DNA of 64,000 nt from Paenibacillus pinihumi DSM 23905 = JCM 16419 (GCF_000422505.1 NZ_AULX01000029.1:40363-104362), one strand, 5' to 3'. Positions 43,698-52,851 are shown, counted from the first letter of the stretch. Numbers and translations are program-made. The notes: generated from the sequence alone by a model not told the origin.

Positions 43698-45448
43698 CCC
43701 CGCTCCTCCTCCTTTTTGCATATGGGCAGCAGCAACTCGATCGTTGTCCCTGCGCCCTTCACGCTCTCGATACGAAGCGATCCCCTGGGGCCATAGTGGC
43801 TCTTGATCGTTTTATCCACGTAGTTCAGTCCGATGCCCAGCCCGGAGCTCTTCACCGATCCGGTGAGCAATTGCTGAATTTTCGACTCGTCCATCCCGCT
43901 GCCGTTATCCCTTACGACAATCATCAGCTTATCATCCGCATGCCTGACGATCACCTCAATCGAGCCGCCTGAATCGCCGACCCCATGGTATAAGGAATTC
44001 TCGACAAGCGGCTGGAGCAAAAAGCGCGGCACAGCATCGTCCAGTGTGCGCTCGTCAATGTCCAGGCGGACATCGTATTGATAATCATAGCGAACCTGCT
44101 GGAGCATAATGTACTCCTTCAGCACTTCGATTTCCTCCCGTACCGTCACGATAATGCCGTCTTTGGCCAGATTATAGCTTAATACCTTCGTAAAGCTGGC
44201 GATAAAATGGTCAATGTCCGTTTGCCCCTTCATCCGGGCAAGCCATTGCACCGTATTTAACGTATTGTACAGAAAATGCGGATTAATCTGGGCCATCAGC
44301 TTGGCAACCTCCGTCTCCCGCTTGACTTGCCCTTCATGTTCCAGCTCTGCGATCAGCTCCCTGATTTTCGTATTCATCCCGTTAAACTGCTCGATAATAT
44401 AATCGAATTCTGCCAGCCCGCTGCGCGGCAGCTTCTTGTGCAGCTTGTTCGCGGCGACGAGATTGATCCCGTTCTTCATATTCAGCAGCGGCTTGTATAC
44501 ATAATTACGGATCGTAACCGCGATGAGAAAGCTGACAAGCAAGGAAATGCAGATCACAAGAATAAAGGAATACCGCCATTTCACATATTCCTGCTCATAA
44601 TCCTTCTGGTCGACATAGACAATCAGCCGCCATCCGTGATGGTCTGTCTCCTCAAAGATCCGGTACTGATTGGCGCTTCTGTCCGCGTACACACTGCCAT
44701 CCGGGAACAAGGCCGGATTTTGCGAGTAGACGATCTTGCCTTCGGGGTCCGTGAGCAGGTGGAAGGCCGCCATGCCGTACTGGGTAGGGCTCATAATGCC
44801 CTCGAACAGCTTGAAATTCGTTTCCACGTAAATAATAATGCCTGAGGTTAGCGGCGAGGTGGCTGCGATATCAAATTTACGGCTGATCGAGAACACCATA
44901 TTTTCATCATTGTAGCGGTAATTCGTCTTGTGGGGCCCATAGTAGTTGGCCCCGTTCGTGCGCGTCAGGACAGGCAGATCAGCAAAATCAAAGTCATCCG
45001 CCAGCAGATTGGAGAACAGCACCTCCTCTTTTTTGGTATCGTAGAACATCGTCAAGCCTACAGTCGGGTTGGTAAAATTGAGCAGGTTGATATTGTTCTG
45101 CATGTCGGTACGCAGCGCCAGGGAATCCGTCAGGTCGTTCATCTCCAGCAATGCTGCCAAATCCTTGCCGATCAGACCGTTAATCGTAAACTGCTGCGAG
45201 GAATAGTCCAGGTAGCTCAAGGTGTTCGACAGGCTATTCGTTACCTGCTGGAGATGGCTCTGCATCCCCTTGTCGATTTTGTTGTCCAGAATGGAGGAAA
45301 TCGACCAGACGGACAGTCCGCCGATCAGGACCAGCGGAATAATCGAGCAAATCGTCACAAGCAGATAGAGCCTGGCTTTAAGCGAGGAGGTCAGTTTGCC
45401 GGAGGTTAAAGGGCGAAATAATGATTTCATAAATGTTAGCGTTTTCAT
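43694..45448 (-). CDS. YesM-type sensor histidine kinase
   Basis: A 584-residue membrane kinase: TM1 about 25-50, extracellular sensor 51-290, TM2 about 293-314, HAMP to 370, phosphoacceptor His391 in INPHFLYNTL and a C-terminal HATPase with DNGSGMDE. GGGAGG lies 9 nt before the ATG. The first codons overlap a perfect cre match, so CcpA could block the gene in glucose. Confidence 0.93.
   Translation of the reverse strand: MKTLTFMKSLFRPLTSGKLTSSLKARLYLLVTICSIIPLVLIGGLSVWSISSILDNKIDKGMQSHLQQVTNSLSNTLSYLDYSSQQFTINGLIGKDLAALLEMNDLTDSLALRTDMQNNINLLNFTNPTVGLTMFYDTKKEEVLFSNLLADDFDFADLPVLTRTNGANYYGPHKTNYRYNDENMVFSISRKFDIAATSPLTSGIIIYVETNFKLFEGIMSPTQYGMAAFHLLTDPEGKIVYSQNPALFPDGSVYADRSANQYRIFEETDHHGWRLIVYVDQKDYEQEYVKWRYSFILVICISLLVSFLIAVTIRNYVYKPLLNMKNGINLVAANKLHKKLPRSGLAEFDYIIEQFNGMNTKIRELIAELEHEGQVKRETEVAKLMAQINPHFLYNTLNTVQWLARMKGQTDIDHFIASFTKVLSYNLAKDGIIVTVREEIEVLKEYIMLQQVRYDYQYDVRLDIDERTLDDAVPRFLLQPLVENSLYHGVGDSGGSIEVIVRHADDKLMIVVRDNGSGMDESKIQQLLTGSVKSSGLGIGLNYVDKTIKSHYGPRGSLRIESVKGAGTTIELLLPICKKEEERG
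45434..45447. promoter_or_regulatory. cre site overlapping the kinase start codon
   Basis: The minus strand reads TGAAAACGCTAACA, fitting TGWAANCGNTNWCA at every defined position. It begins at the second base of the kinase ATG. CcpA bound here would act as a roadblock. Confidence 0.65.
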
Positions 45449-45648
45449 TTTATTGTGCCTCCCTGCTCAAAATGGGCGTCTTCATCAGTCTGCTGCGATC
45501 GGTGTAGTACGGGATAACGGATATGCAAGGATTGGTACAGGGAAATTACAGTAAATTCTATGCTGATTCTGAAAATTTATCAAGTGCTGGAGAGAATCCG
45601 CTTGGTGTGCTGCCGCAAGAGGGAGTTTTAATTGCATAAGCAAGTGAA

Positions 45649-45690
45649 CAAAAAACAGGCCACCCAGAATGGTGTTCCGGGTGGCCTGTT
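45649..45690 (-). terminator. Terminator of asd
   Basis: AACAGGCCACCC-A-GAA pairs with TTC-C-GGGTGGCCTGTT and on the minus strand runs into six T, about 40 nt past the asd stop. Confidence 0.85.
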
Positions 45691-45730
45691 CATGCAATGC
45701 CGTCATAATGACAGCTTCAACATATAAGGT

Positions 45731-46819
45731 TTATGATTTTGGCTGAATGTAGCCTTCCGCTTTCAGCAGCTCTGCAATCAGGACAGCTCCGCCGGCAGCT
45801 CCGCGCAGCGTATTGTGGGACAGACCTACAAATTTATAGTCATAAAGAGAATCCTCGCGCAGACGGCCTGCGGAGATGCCCATGCCCCCCTCAATATCAC
45901 GGTCCAGCTTCGTCTGAGGACGGTTCTCTTCCTCAAAGTACGTGATGAACTGCTTTGGCGCGCTTGGCAGATTCAACTCCTGTGCGCGGCCCTTGTACTG
46001 CTGCCAACGCTCCAAAATTTCTTCCTTGGACGGCTTGTTCTCGAAAGATACGAATACCGTAGCCAGATGGCCATCCGTTACCGGAACGCGGATACATTGC
46101 GTTGTAATCAGCGGCGCGCTCGCTTTTACGATCTCGCCGTTCTCCACGCTGCCCCAGATGCGCAGCGGCTCCTGTTCGCTCTTCTCTTCCTCGCCGCCGA
46201 TATAAGGAATCACGTTGTCAAGCATCTCAGGCCAGTCCGTAAAGTTCTTGCCTGCGCCCGAGATGGCCTGATAAGTAGAAGCGACCACGGTGGTCGGTTT
46301 GAATTCCTGCAGGGCACTCAGCATCGGCACATAGCTTTGAATAGAGCAGTTCGGCTTCACCGCGATAAAACCGGTGGAGGTACCGAGACGTTTGCGCTGG
46401 GCTTCAATAACTTCCAGATGGCCCGGGTTGATCTCCGGAATGACCATCGGCACATCCGCTGTCCAGCGGTGAGCGGAGTTATTGGATACGACAGGTGTTC
46501 CTGTCTTCGCGTATGCTTCCTCCAGCGCCTTGATTTCATCTTTCTTCATATCTACTGCACAGAAGATAAAGTCTACTTCCGCAGCAAATGCTTCAACATT
46601 GGATGCGTCCTGTACAACGATGGATTTGATCTCCTCAGGAATCGCTGTACTCAGCTTCCATCTGCCCTGGACGGCTTGCTCGTACGATTTGCCTGCTGAT
46701 CCGGCACTCGCTGCAATCGCGGTCACTTGGAACCAGGGATGCTGATTCAGCAGCTCAATGAAACGTTGGCCTACCATTCCGGTTCCGCCGACGATGCCTG
46801 CTTTTAATTTTTGTGTCAT
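45731..46819 (-). CDS. asd: Aspartate-semialdehyde dehydrogenase
   Basis: A 362-residue enzyme that reduces aspartyl phosphate to aspartate semialdehyde with NADPH, the branch point to lysine/diaminopimelate, threonine and methionine. The nucleotide loop GIVGGTGMVGQ is at 8-18 and the catalytic Cys158 lies in KPNCSIQSY. The PNCSIQ motif, the insert around IPYIGGEEEKSEQEPLRIWG and the length are those of the archaeal/fungal-like ASADH branch rather than the shorter B. subtilis type. ATG 46819 follows an AAGGATGG site. It is controlled by the T-box leader upstream. Confidence 0.93.
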   Translation of the reverse strand: MTQKLKAGIVGGTGMVGQRFIELLNQHPWFQVTAIAASAGSAGKSYEQAVQGRWKLSTAIPEEIKSIVVQDASNVEAFAAEVDFIFCAVDMKKDEIKALEEAYAKTGTPVVSNNSAHRWTADVPMVIPEINPGHLEVIEAQRKRLGTSTGFIAVKPNCSIQSYVPMLSALQEFKPTTVVASTYQAISGAGKNFTDWPEMLDNVIPYIGGEEEKSEQEPLRIWGSVENGEIVKASAPLITTQCIRVPVTDGHLATVFVSFENKPSKEEILERWQQYKGRAQELNLPSAPKQFITYFEEENRPQTKLDRDIEGGMGISAGRLREDSLYDYKFVGLSHNTLRGAAGGAVLIAELLKAEGYIQPKS

Positions 46820-46889
46820 ATTGGGATTCCATCCTTTCAAGGTCTAATTATTGTAGTCTTCTCCAACTGCTCATGTGCGTTGGTAGGGT

Positions 46890-47190
46890 ATAAAAAAAAT
46901 CCCACCCCCAAGACGAATGTCTCAGGGACGAGATTTGTATCCTCGTGGTACCACCCTAAATTTGCTCATATGTCGCCATATCAGCCTCTTCAAGTACGGC
47001 ACTGCCGCGGCAATGCATATACTCTAGCTCTATAACAGGAGCCCCTGGCACATCACCCTCCCTTAGACGGAATTCCGATGTGCTGCTCAGAGTCTTTCTT
47101 CAATAAACAATTCTTTACCCCTTCTCAGCTGCCGGAGCTCTCTGCAAAAGAATTCATTTATCTACTCGTCTCGTCATCGCATTTGCTTAT
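46890..47190 (-). ncRNA. T-box leader of asd
   Basis: On the minus strand the T-box sequence AGGGTGGTACCACG (46944-46957) is followed by a terminator stem ending in eight T (46893-46936). Stem I lies near 47090-47185, with AGTA on its 5' side and AGAGAGCTCCGGCAGC at its tip. The 3' side of the specifier bulge reads GAAGAAAG, which contains AAA and AAG lysine triplets; the reading register is not certain. Uncharged tRNA would stabilise the antiterminator and raise asd expression. Confidence 0.88.
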
Positions 47191-47197
47191 GACAGTT

Positions 47198-47226
47198 ATA
47201 TTATCAAAAATCACAGAACAGGTAAA
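47198..47226 (-). promoter_or_regulatory. Promoter of the asd T-box transcript
   Basis: -35 TTTACC (47221-47226) and -10 TAATAT (47198-47203) are 17 nt apart on the minus strand, directly upstream of stem I. Confidence 0.5.
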
Positions 47227-47323
47227 CAGTAATTTTGAAATTTGGGCAAAATATTGCCTTCTGACAAGGGTAATGCCGCTTAGCGGTTATGTTTTGGATT
47301 GATAATTAATGAATAAGTACGGT

Positions 47324-48157
47324 TTACTCTTTAACATGCCGGCACCGGTCATAACAGGTAAAACTGTATGGCTTGGTATCCTGCCTGATTTTTTTCGGCG
47401 TATAGCCGTTTGCTTTCAAGTAGTCCAGCAGTTCATGCAAATATTGGGCCGTCACAGCCTGATCATGCAGAAGCACAATCGGTGTTGTGCCGCTTTGTTC
47501 TATATGCTTAATTTGCTTAATTGTCACGTTAATATACTTATGGCTGGATAATGCCCAGTCACTGCTGTCAACGTTCCAGTCCCATAATTTAAAGCCTTGT
47601 TCATTCAATACTTTGCGATAGGAGTCCAGCAAATATGGGATGCTGCCGTATGGAGTGCGGATCAGCTCCGTTTTTACCCCTGTGATGCTCTCCAGCGCAC
47701 TCTGTCCTTTGATCATCTCGTCAAGCGCGGTCTGTTCGGAATGATAAAATTTATTCTTATCATGCGTAACCCCATGCATGCCAACCCCATGTCCTTCCTT
47801 GACCATCCGCTTCAGCATCTCCGGGTATTTCTTCATATGGGGCTCCAACATGAAAAACGTCGCTTTTACCTTATACTCCTTTAATATATCCAAAATTTCA
47901 CCGCTTACGGAGGATGGCCCGTCATCAAAGGTCAAGTAAATGGCTTTCCCGTCATCAACAGCTTCATCATCATCGGCATCCGGATCAATGAGCGGCAGGT
48001 TCGGATGTCCGGAATTTGTACCATTGTCAGAACCTGCTGAAGCCGTCTCATCAGGCGGAGTCACCTGTGACCTCGTTCCGGTAATGTGATGATTGCCCCA
48101 TAAAAGCAGTGAAATAATAATGACAAGTAAAATAATGGCCAAGATGAGTTTCTTCAT
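47324..48157 (-). CDS. Polysaccharide deacetylase (NodB domain)
   Basis: A 277-residue membrane-anchored deacetylase. An N-terminal hydrophobic anchor (residues 3-20) and an acidic low-complexity linker precede the NodB domain. Metal and catalytic motifs are TFDDGP at 76-81, MHGVTHDK near 126-133 and RTPYGS near 165. Such enzymes N-deacetylate peptidoglycan or related glycans on the cell surface. ATG 48157 has GGGGA 8 nt upstream; 48172 is five codons longer. Confidence 0.9.
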   Translation of the reverse strand: MKKLILAIILLVIIISLLLWGNHHITGTRSQVTPPDETASAGSDNGTNSGHPNLPLIDPDADDDEAVDDGKAIYLTFDDGPSSVSGEILDILKEYKVKATFFMLEPHMKKYPEMLKRMVKEGHGVGMHGVTHDKNKFYHSEQTALDEMIKGQSALESITGVKTELIRTPYGSIPYLLDSYRKVLNEQGFKLWDWNVDSSDWALSSHKYINVTIKQIKHIEQSGTTPIVLLHDQAVTAQYLHELLDYLKANGYTPKKIRQDTKPYSFTCYDRCRHVKE

Positions 48158-48342
48158 GATTGTATTCCCCATTTGTCTTCAAAATTCAATAATATTCTGT
48201 TGTTGCAGTGCGGATCAGGCATGATTCTCTCCGCCGTCATGTGTTCTGATTTTCCACCCCTTTCCTTTCAGTATATAGACGGTTTATATCATAAGTTAGT
48301 TCGAATTGTATTGAACTTGTAAAGAATAAATTTAATAAATGC

Positions 48343-48371
48343 AAAAAACGCACACCTGTGAGGTGCACGTT
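48343..48371 (-). terminator. Terminator of the YdeI-like gene
   Basis: AACGCACACCT and AGGTGCACGTT form a hairpin with two mismatches around GTG. The minus-strand side ends in six T, about 40 nt beyond the stop at 48412. Confidence 0.65.
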
Positions 48372-48411
48372 ATAAATCATTATTGGACATCCGACTGGCA
48401 TTTATTAAAAT

Positions 48412-49008
48412 CTAGTCATCATTTAATCCTTTTCCACCCAGAATATGCGGCAAATATTTTTCAATCCTCGATTCTCGTGTTTTTGCTTGTTTGGGCTGGG
48501 AAAAATGAAGGAGGTATGCTCTTTGCCGTCCTGGCGTCAAGGCTTCAAAAGCCGTTTTCAAGCCGGGGACCTGGTCAAATTTGACTTGCAACTGTTCAGG
48601 AATGACGAATTCTGTATTTTTTTTGAACTCAACGTCCAAACCGGATTTTTCCACTTCAATCGCTTGATAAATATAGGATTTCAAAATAGGTTCCATTTCA
48701 ATGATTTGCTGTACATTGGTGAACCTGATCTGGCGTGCCGCCTGTACATTCTCTGTTTGTTGGATCAGAATTCCATCGGTATCCTTCAACAAGGCACCCT
48801 TGTGAAACAAAAGTGCACAGTATTCTTTGAATCCATGGATTAAAACGATGTTTTTATTCCCTAATGTATAACAAGGATGCATCCATTTGAAATCTTCGGT
48901 CAGTTCACATTCAAGTACGATTGACCTCAATTTCTCAAATTCTTCTTTCCATTTTTTAGATTTGCTTAAAAATTCATCAACCTTAGGATTCAAGCTGCTA
49001 CTTGCCAT
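48412..49008 (-). CDS. YdeI/OmdA family protein (DUF1801 plus OmdA-like C-terminus)
   Basis: A 198-residue protein. The N-terminal part (NPKVDEFLSKSKKWKEEFEK, then FKWMHPCYTLGNKNIVLIHG) is a DUF1801/YdhG fold. The C-terminal PEQLQVKFDQVPGLKTAFEA followed by LTPGRQRAYLLHF is the OmdA/YdeI motif. In B. subtilis YdeI-type proteins are implicated in antimicrobial-peptide tolerance, but the activity is unclear. AAGGAG precedes the ATG by 9 nt. Confidence 0.85.
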   Translation of the reverse strand: MASSSLNPKVDEFLSKSKKWKEEFEKLRSIVLECELTEDFKWMHPCYTLGNKNIVLIHGFKEYCALLFHKGALLKDTDGILIQQTENVQAARQIRFTNVQQIIEMEPILKSYIYQAIEVEKSGLDVEFKKNTEFVIPEQLQVKFDQVPGLKTAFEALTPGRQRAYLLHFSQPKQAKTRESRIEKYLPHILGGKGLNDD

Positions 49009-49071
49009 GAAGGTGCTCTCCTTTTAAATCATAAAAAATAAGGTACCGACTATTTTCGGCTCAAAATCAGC

Positions 49072-49244
49072 GGTTGACACCAACATGGGGAGCGCTGCGA
49101 GCAAGAGGGGGCTTCCGATCGCTGTTGTCCTCAGATTTCTTGAATGTAACCGCCACAGCGGTTGAAATCCGGGGTCAAAGGCGAACGTTTCACTTCTCCA
49201 GCCTCCCTCTTGCTCTCCGCTAGTCCGACGTTACGCTGTCAAGC
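49072..49244. repeat. Inverted-repeat element with central hairpin
   Basis: Outer arms TTGACA (49074-49079) and TGTCAA (49237-49242) and inner perfect 11-bp arms GAGCAAGAGGG (49099-49109) and CCCTCTTGCTC (49205-49215) define an imperfect inverted repeat of about 45 nt per arm. A second stem (AACCGC/GCGGTT, extended by GATTT/AAATC) lies in the middle. The block has no ORF and a higher GC content than its surroundings. It looks like a non-autonomous repeat of the MITE/REP kind, or a structured RNA. Confidence 0.6.
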
Positions 49245-49415
49245 ACTGATTCTTAGATTGAGCCCTATTTTTTAAAGATGTTTATTTGCCAAATCTGCTT
49301 GAATGGCTAGATTATATTATCATGCATCTGCCGTGTGCGAATCATACCATCTAAAAAGAAGGTGTGACAATATTTTGCGATCTGCTGTGAATGAATTCCG
49401 CTCAGCATACTGAAG

Positions 49416-50204
49416 CTAAAATATTGCACGAACCAGATAGCGATTATGGGTAATCGGCAAGCCCTGATTTGTTCCATACTGTTCAAAGACGCTTGCTATT
49501 TCGTCCAGCCATTCAGTGGCAGCCCATTTTATAACGGCAGGCTGCTGTCCGAAACAGCACATATGAATCACGTCTACAGGCTTATGAAGATATTCTATTG
49601 CCCTAATGCTTTCAATTTCCAGTTCATGGCAACCGCTGTGTTCCAGACGTTTCTTGAAATGATCCAGAATTGGGGTTCCTTCGGAATTCCGCCCGTATAA
49701 TCCGGGCAACCACTCCGACAATTCCTCCCCTGAACGGTCACCGGGATGCAAGGCAAGCAGACGCCCTCCTTTTCGGAGTACCCGTTTGAGATCCAGATAG
49801 GACGAGGTTGGCCCTCTGCGATTATAGGCGCAATCGAATTCTCCGTCATCAAATGGTAATCTGTCCTTTGTGTTCGCAAGTACAAAGGCTGTATTCGGCA
49901 GGCAGTTTTGATTTGCTTTTCTGATATACCCCTCGGTCACATCCACCCCGACCATACGCGAGGCAACGGGGCTCCACTGTTTGGCATAATCTCCGTGTCC
50001 GCATCCGATATCCAGCACTGTCTGTTCCGGAACCATCATGGCGGCCTCTTGAGTGAATGCGGATTCGCCATTCGGCTCCGAAATTGTTGAATCCCACGAA
50101 TAATGATAACGCTCCGTAAGCTCTGCAAGTTGTGCATACCATTCAAATGAGTGTGGATTTACCCAATCCTTATGTAGCGCAGGTTCCATTCTTTTATTTG
50201 TCAT
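49416..50204 (-). CDS. Class I SAM-dependent methyltransferase
   Basis: A 262-residue methyltransferase. The SAM-binding motif VLDIGCGHGDYAKQW is at about 63-77, followed by VGVDVTEGYI (motif II) and LPFDDGEFDCAYNRRGP (motif IV), then KRVLRKGGRLLALHPG. The acceptor is unknown. GGAGG lies 6-7 nt before the ATG. Confidence 0.88.
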   Translation of the reverse strand: MTNKRMEPALHKDWVNPHSFEWYAQLAELTERYHYSWDSTISEPNGESAFTQEAAMMVPEQTVLDIGCGHGDYAKQWSPVASRMVGVDVTEGYIRKANQNCLPNTAFVLANTKDRLPFDDGEFDCAYNRRGPTSSYLDLKRVLRKGGRLLALHPGDRSGEELSEWLPGLYGRNSEGTPILDHFKKRLEHSGCHELEIESIRAIEYLHKPVDVIHMCCFGQQPAVIKWAATEWLDEIASVFEQYGTNQGLPITHNRYLVRAIF

Positions 50205-50254
50205 TCCTACCTCCAGAGAATTCGATATGGCTATTTACAGCATCTTCCTTCCCT

Positions 50255-50716
50255 ACCATTGTGCGCTTCCAGCAGATGGATGCGGAGAGACTGGCATTCC
50301 CGGATGATCATTTCAATATCATCTCCTGCAGGCACAGCCCATTCCATGCGGCAGAAGTTGCAAGAGTTCTTGCGCCCGGTGGCGTATTTCTGACCCAACA
50401 GGTCAGCGAGAGCGACAAGTATAGTGTAAAAGCGGCATTCGGAAGAGGGCAGTCATGGGGAGCTCCTCATGATTCGCTGCAACAACAGTATCTTTCTGAA
50501 TTAACAGCAGCCGGATTTACGAATATTCAATCCCTGAATTTCAGCGCCCGTGAATATTATGAGACACCGGAGGATCTCATCTTTCTTCTAAAGCATACTC
50601 CGATCATTCCGGACTTTTCGCCAAAAAAGCTTAGCTGCCTTGTGTGTATGCAAACCGTCAGGACCTTTCACATGGCGGCCTTGCTCAAAAGTCTTTCACT
50701 AAACCTAAATAAATAA
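50255..50716 (+). pseudogene. Truncated SAM-dependent methyltransferase
   Basis: The plus strand encodes the C-terminal two thirds of a methyltransferase: VRFQQMDAERLAFPDDHFNI, then VARVLAPGGVFLTQQV, ending near FLLKHTPIIPDF. The N-terminal part with the SAM loop is absent, and the sequence adjoins the start of the divergent methyltransferase gene. It is a 5'-truncated remnant. The last 25 residues may also be frame-shifted. Confidence 0.7.
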
Positions 50717-50720
50717 AAGC

Positions 50721-50758
50721 ACGGGGAGTACTGCAAACTTGTTGCAGGCTTCCCGTTT
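50721..50758 (+). terminator. Terminator after the methyltransferase remnant
   Basis: ACGGGGAG...TGCAA pairs with TTGCA...CTTCCCGT and runs into TTTTG. It lies between the convergent remnant and the gene at 50798. Confidence 0.7.
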
Positions 50759-50797
50759 TGTGTTTTCCAGCGGCCTGTTGCCGTTCAGAATTGTCTT

Positions 50798-51604
50798 CTA
50801 CTTCTTCCGGCCGATGTACAGCAAATGACTGGCAATGCCCAAAATCGACGGATCTTCCGCCATCCCGATCAGCAGATCGGTCATTTGATTTCCCTCGCCC
50901 TGCTCCTCCCAATACTGCCTCTGCTCGCTGCTGAGCAAGCCTCCCAGACTGGAGGAGGCGATCACGGTGACGGTGTCAAAACCATGCTGTTCCATAAAAG
51001 GCGTGATCTCATTCACATCATAAAAATAGGCGCCAGTGAAGCGGCCCTCATCCTGATGGTTAAATACTCCGTTCTCCCGGAACTGGCGAATCGACGCGAT
51101 TGTATCATGAGGCTTCCAGTGCCGGGGGTGCTGTAAAGAGGTCAGCGTCATCTTCATCCGCGTCTGTACGGCGACGAAAACAATTCCCCCACGCTTTGTC
51201 ACGCGATAGAGCTCTTGAACAGCTTTGCTGCGCTCCTCTTCCTTCTGCAAATGATACAGCGGTCCCATCATCAGGGCACCATCGTAGCTGTCATCCGCTA
51301 TCCCTGTCAAATTCATCGCATTGAGGACATGGAATCCGTTAAATTGCTCCTGCAGGCCAAGCTCGCCAGCTTTCTCCTGTGCAAGCCCGACCAGTCTCGG
51401 CGTCAAATCCGTGAGAGTCACCTGGTATCCGCACTTCGCCAGCTCCAGGGCGTACTTTCCGGGTCCGGCTCCATTATCGAGTATTTTGCCGCCAGCGGGT
51501 GCATGCTTCCGGATATAGTGCCAATTAATAAGAAATTCGAGCGGCTCCCGCTCCAGCCTTCCCCATTCATCAAATCCTGAATAATACCGGATCACATCGT
51601 TCAT
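50798..51604 (-). CDS. Class I SAM-dependent methyltransferase behind a T-box leader
   Basis: A 268-residue methyltransferase with ILDNGAGPGKYALELAKCGY (SAM motif I) at about 41-60, LTDLTPRLVGLA (motif II) and YDGALMMGPLYHL (motif IV). ATG 51604 has AAAGG 10 nt upstream. The gene is preceded by a complete T-box leader whose specifier reads as a leucine codon, which is unusual for a methyltransferase. The acceptor is unknown. Confidence 0.88.
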   Translation of the reverse strand: MNDVIRYYSGFDEWGRLEREPLEFLINWHYIRKHAPAGGKILDNGAGPGKYALELAKCGYQVTLTDLTPRLVGLAQEKAGELGLQEQFNGFHVLNAMNLTGIADDSYDGALMMGPLYHLQKEEERSKAVQELYRVTKRGGIVFVAVQTRMKMTLTSLQHPRHWKPHDTIASIRQFRENGVFNHQDEGRFTGAYFYDVNEITPFMEQHGFDTVTVIASSSLGGLLSSEQRQYWEEQGEGNQMTDLLIGMAEDPSILGIASHLLYIGRKK

Positions 51605-51644
51605 CTGAATCGTGCCTTTCTGCTGAATTTTGGGATCAACAAGC

Positions 51645-51900
51645 ACAAAAAACCTGTCGCCTGTAAAGAGGCGATAGGTTCTCCTACGCGGTACCACTCT
51701 TCTTCATTCACGAATGCTGCATCCCGGGCAGCAGCGAATGATCTCCATGCCTGATTACGGAGGCAGCCGTCAGAGCCTGATGAATTCAGCCCTGCCGCTC
51801 ATGGGCGAGTTCCGAATCGCTGCAGTCTGTCTCCCACCAACACGACAGCTCTCTGGACAGCAGCCTGAGACGTAATACTCCCAATCATTGCGTTTCATCT
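51645..51900 (-). ncRNA. T-box leader, leucine-type specifier
   Basis: On the minus strand the T-box sequence AGAGTGGTACCGCG (51687-51700) precedes a terminator ACCT-A-TCGCCT/AGGCGA-C-AGGT with six T (51647-51680). Stem I shows AGTA (near 51875), the tip AGAGAGCTGTC...TTGGTGGGAG, and a specifier segment GAACTCGCCC (51803-51812). In that context CTC (51807-51809) is the expected specifier, a leucine codon. Confidence 0.85.
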
Positions 51901-52032
51901 ATGCATGTAAAATAAAACCAATTATAGTACTCCATAATATACCTGTCAAACATTAATTTGTAATGCTGTCATATAGAATTTTTTTGCCCAACTGCCTGTA
52001 AGCGAACAGATCGCAGATGGCAAATTGGTGCA

Positions 52033-52851
52033 TCACAGTTTGGCGTACGTATTTTTGAGTAAAAGCGCATCCTGCTCAACCAGCGGACCCTCTGCAATGA
52101 TGCATCCCTTAACCTGAAAATCCTTGATGGCCTGCAGGCAGGACTTATAGTTAAAATCACTGTCCAGCACAGGAAGATGGGCGATCTCGCCTTTTGCATT
52201 ATAACGGATGCCGCCCATATGAATATGCAGGTCATCCAGCGCCGCTCTGCCCAGATGGTCCAGTACGTATTGCAGAATCCCCGCAAAATCCTCATAACTC
52301 CTCAGGCTCCCGTTTTCCCTGGCATGAATATGGGCGAAGTCAATGCACAGCTTGCAGGTATCCACTTCCCGGCAGAGCGCGACCAGTTCCTGCAAGGTGC
52401 CGAACTGCGTCCCTTTTCCAGTCGTCTCCAGCCTGTAATCGATGCTTCCAGCAGGCAATTTCAACAGGTTGTCTCTGATTGTATGATAAGTCTCGTCTGC
52501 GGAATCCTGCAAATAATACCCCGGGTGAAAAATAAGGCTTCGGCCCCCGGCTTTGGACAAGCCCTCAGCCGCGGCTATAATTCTCGCCATGGACTGGTCC
52601 TGCTTGGTCTTGTCGTCTGCATTCAGATTTGTGTAATGTGATCCGTGGGCGGACAAATAAATATCATGCTCCTGTGATGCTTGCACAATTGCGTCCTTAT
52701 TGTTATCCGTGACATTGACGTTTCTCACAAACAGCAGCTCCATGGCATCAAGCCCAATAGATTTGAGATAAGCAATGCCGGCTGCGTAGTTCAATTTTCG
52801 CTGGTTGCTAAAGACAGGCAACCCGGAAATACCGAAGATAAGATCATTCAT
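52033..52851 (-). CDS. Endonuclease IV/sugar isomerase-like TIM barrel protein
   Basis: A 272-residue AP_endonuc_2 family protein. Metal-ligand candidates appear in order: SAHGSHY near 67, FHPGYY near 108, ETTGKGTQFG near 142, DFAHIHAR near 170, DDLHIHMGG near 207 and EGP near 254. This pattern is close to endonuclease IV, which cleaves DNA at abasic sites, but the same fold includes sugar isomerases. GGAG lies 8 nt before the ATG. Function in DNA repair is possible, not certain. Confidence 0.75.
   Translation of the reverse strand: MNDLIFGISGLPVFSNQRKLNYAAGIAYLKSIGLDAMELLFVRNVNVTDNNKDAIVQASQEHDIYLSAHGSHYTNLNADDKTKQDQSMARIIAAAEGLSKAGGRSLIFHPGYYLQDSADETYHTIRDNLLKLPAGSIDYRLETTGKGTQFGTLQELVALCREVDTCKLCIDFAHIHARENGSLRSYEDFAGILQYVLDHLGRAALDDLHIHMGGIRYNAKGEIAHLPVLDSDFNYKSCLQAIKDFQVKGCIIAEGPLVEQDALLLKNTYAKL

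Noticed and set aside
45815..46699. Plus-strand open frame of 294 codons
   Set aside because: Antisense to asd, whose identity is certain. A shadow of codon usage.
49072..49244. CRISPR array
   Set aside because: The repeats are inverted, not direct and regularly spaced, and no cas gene is near.
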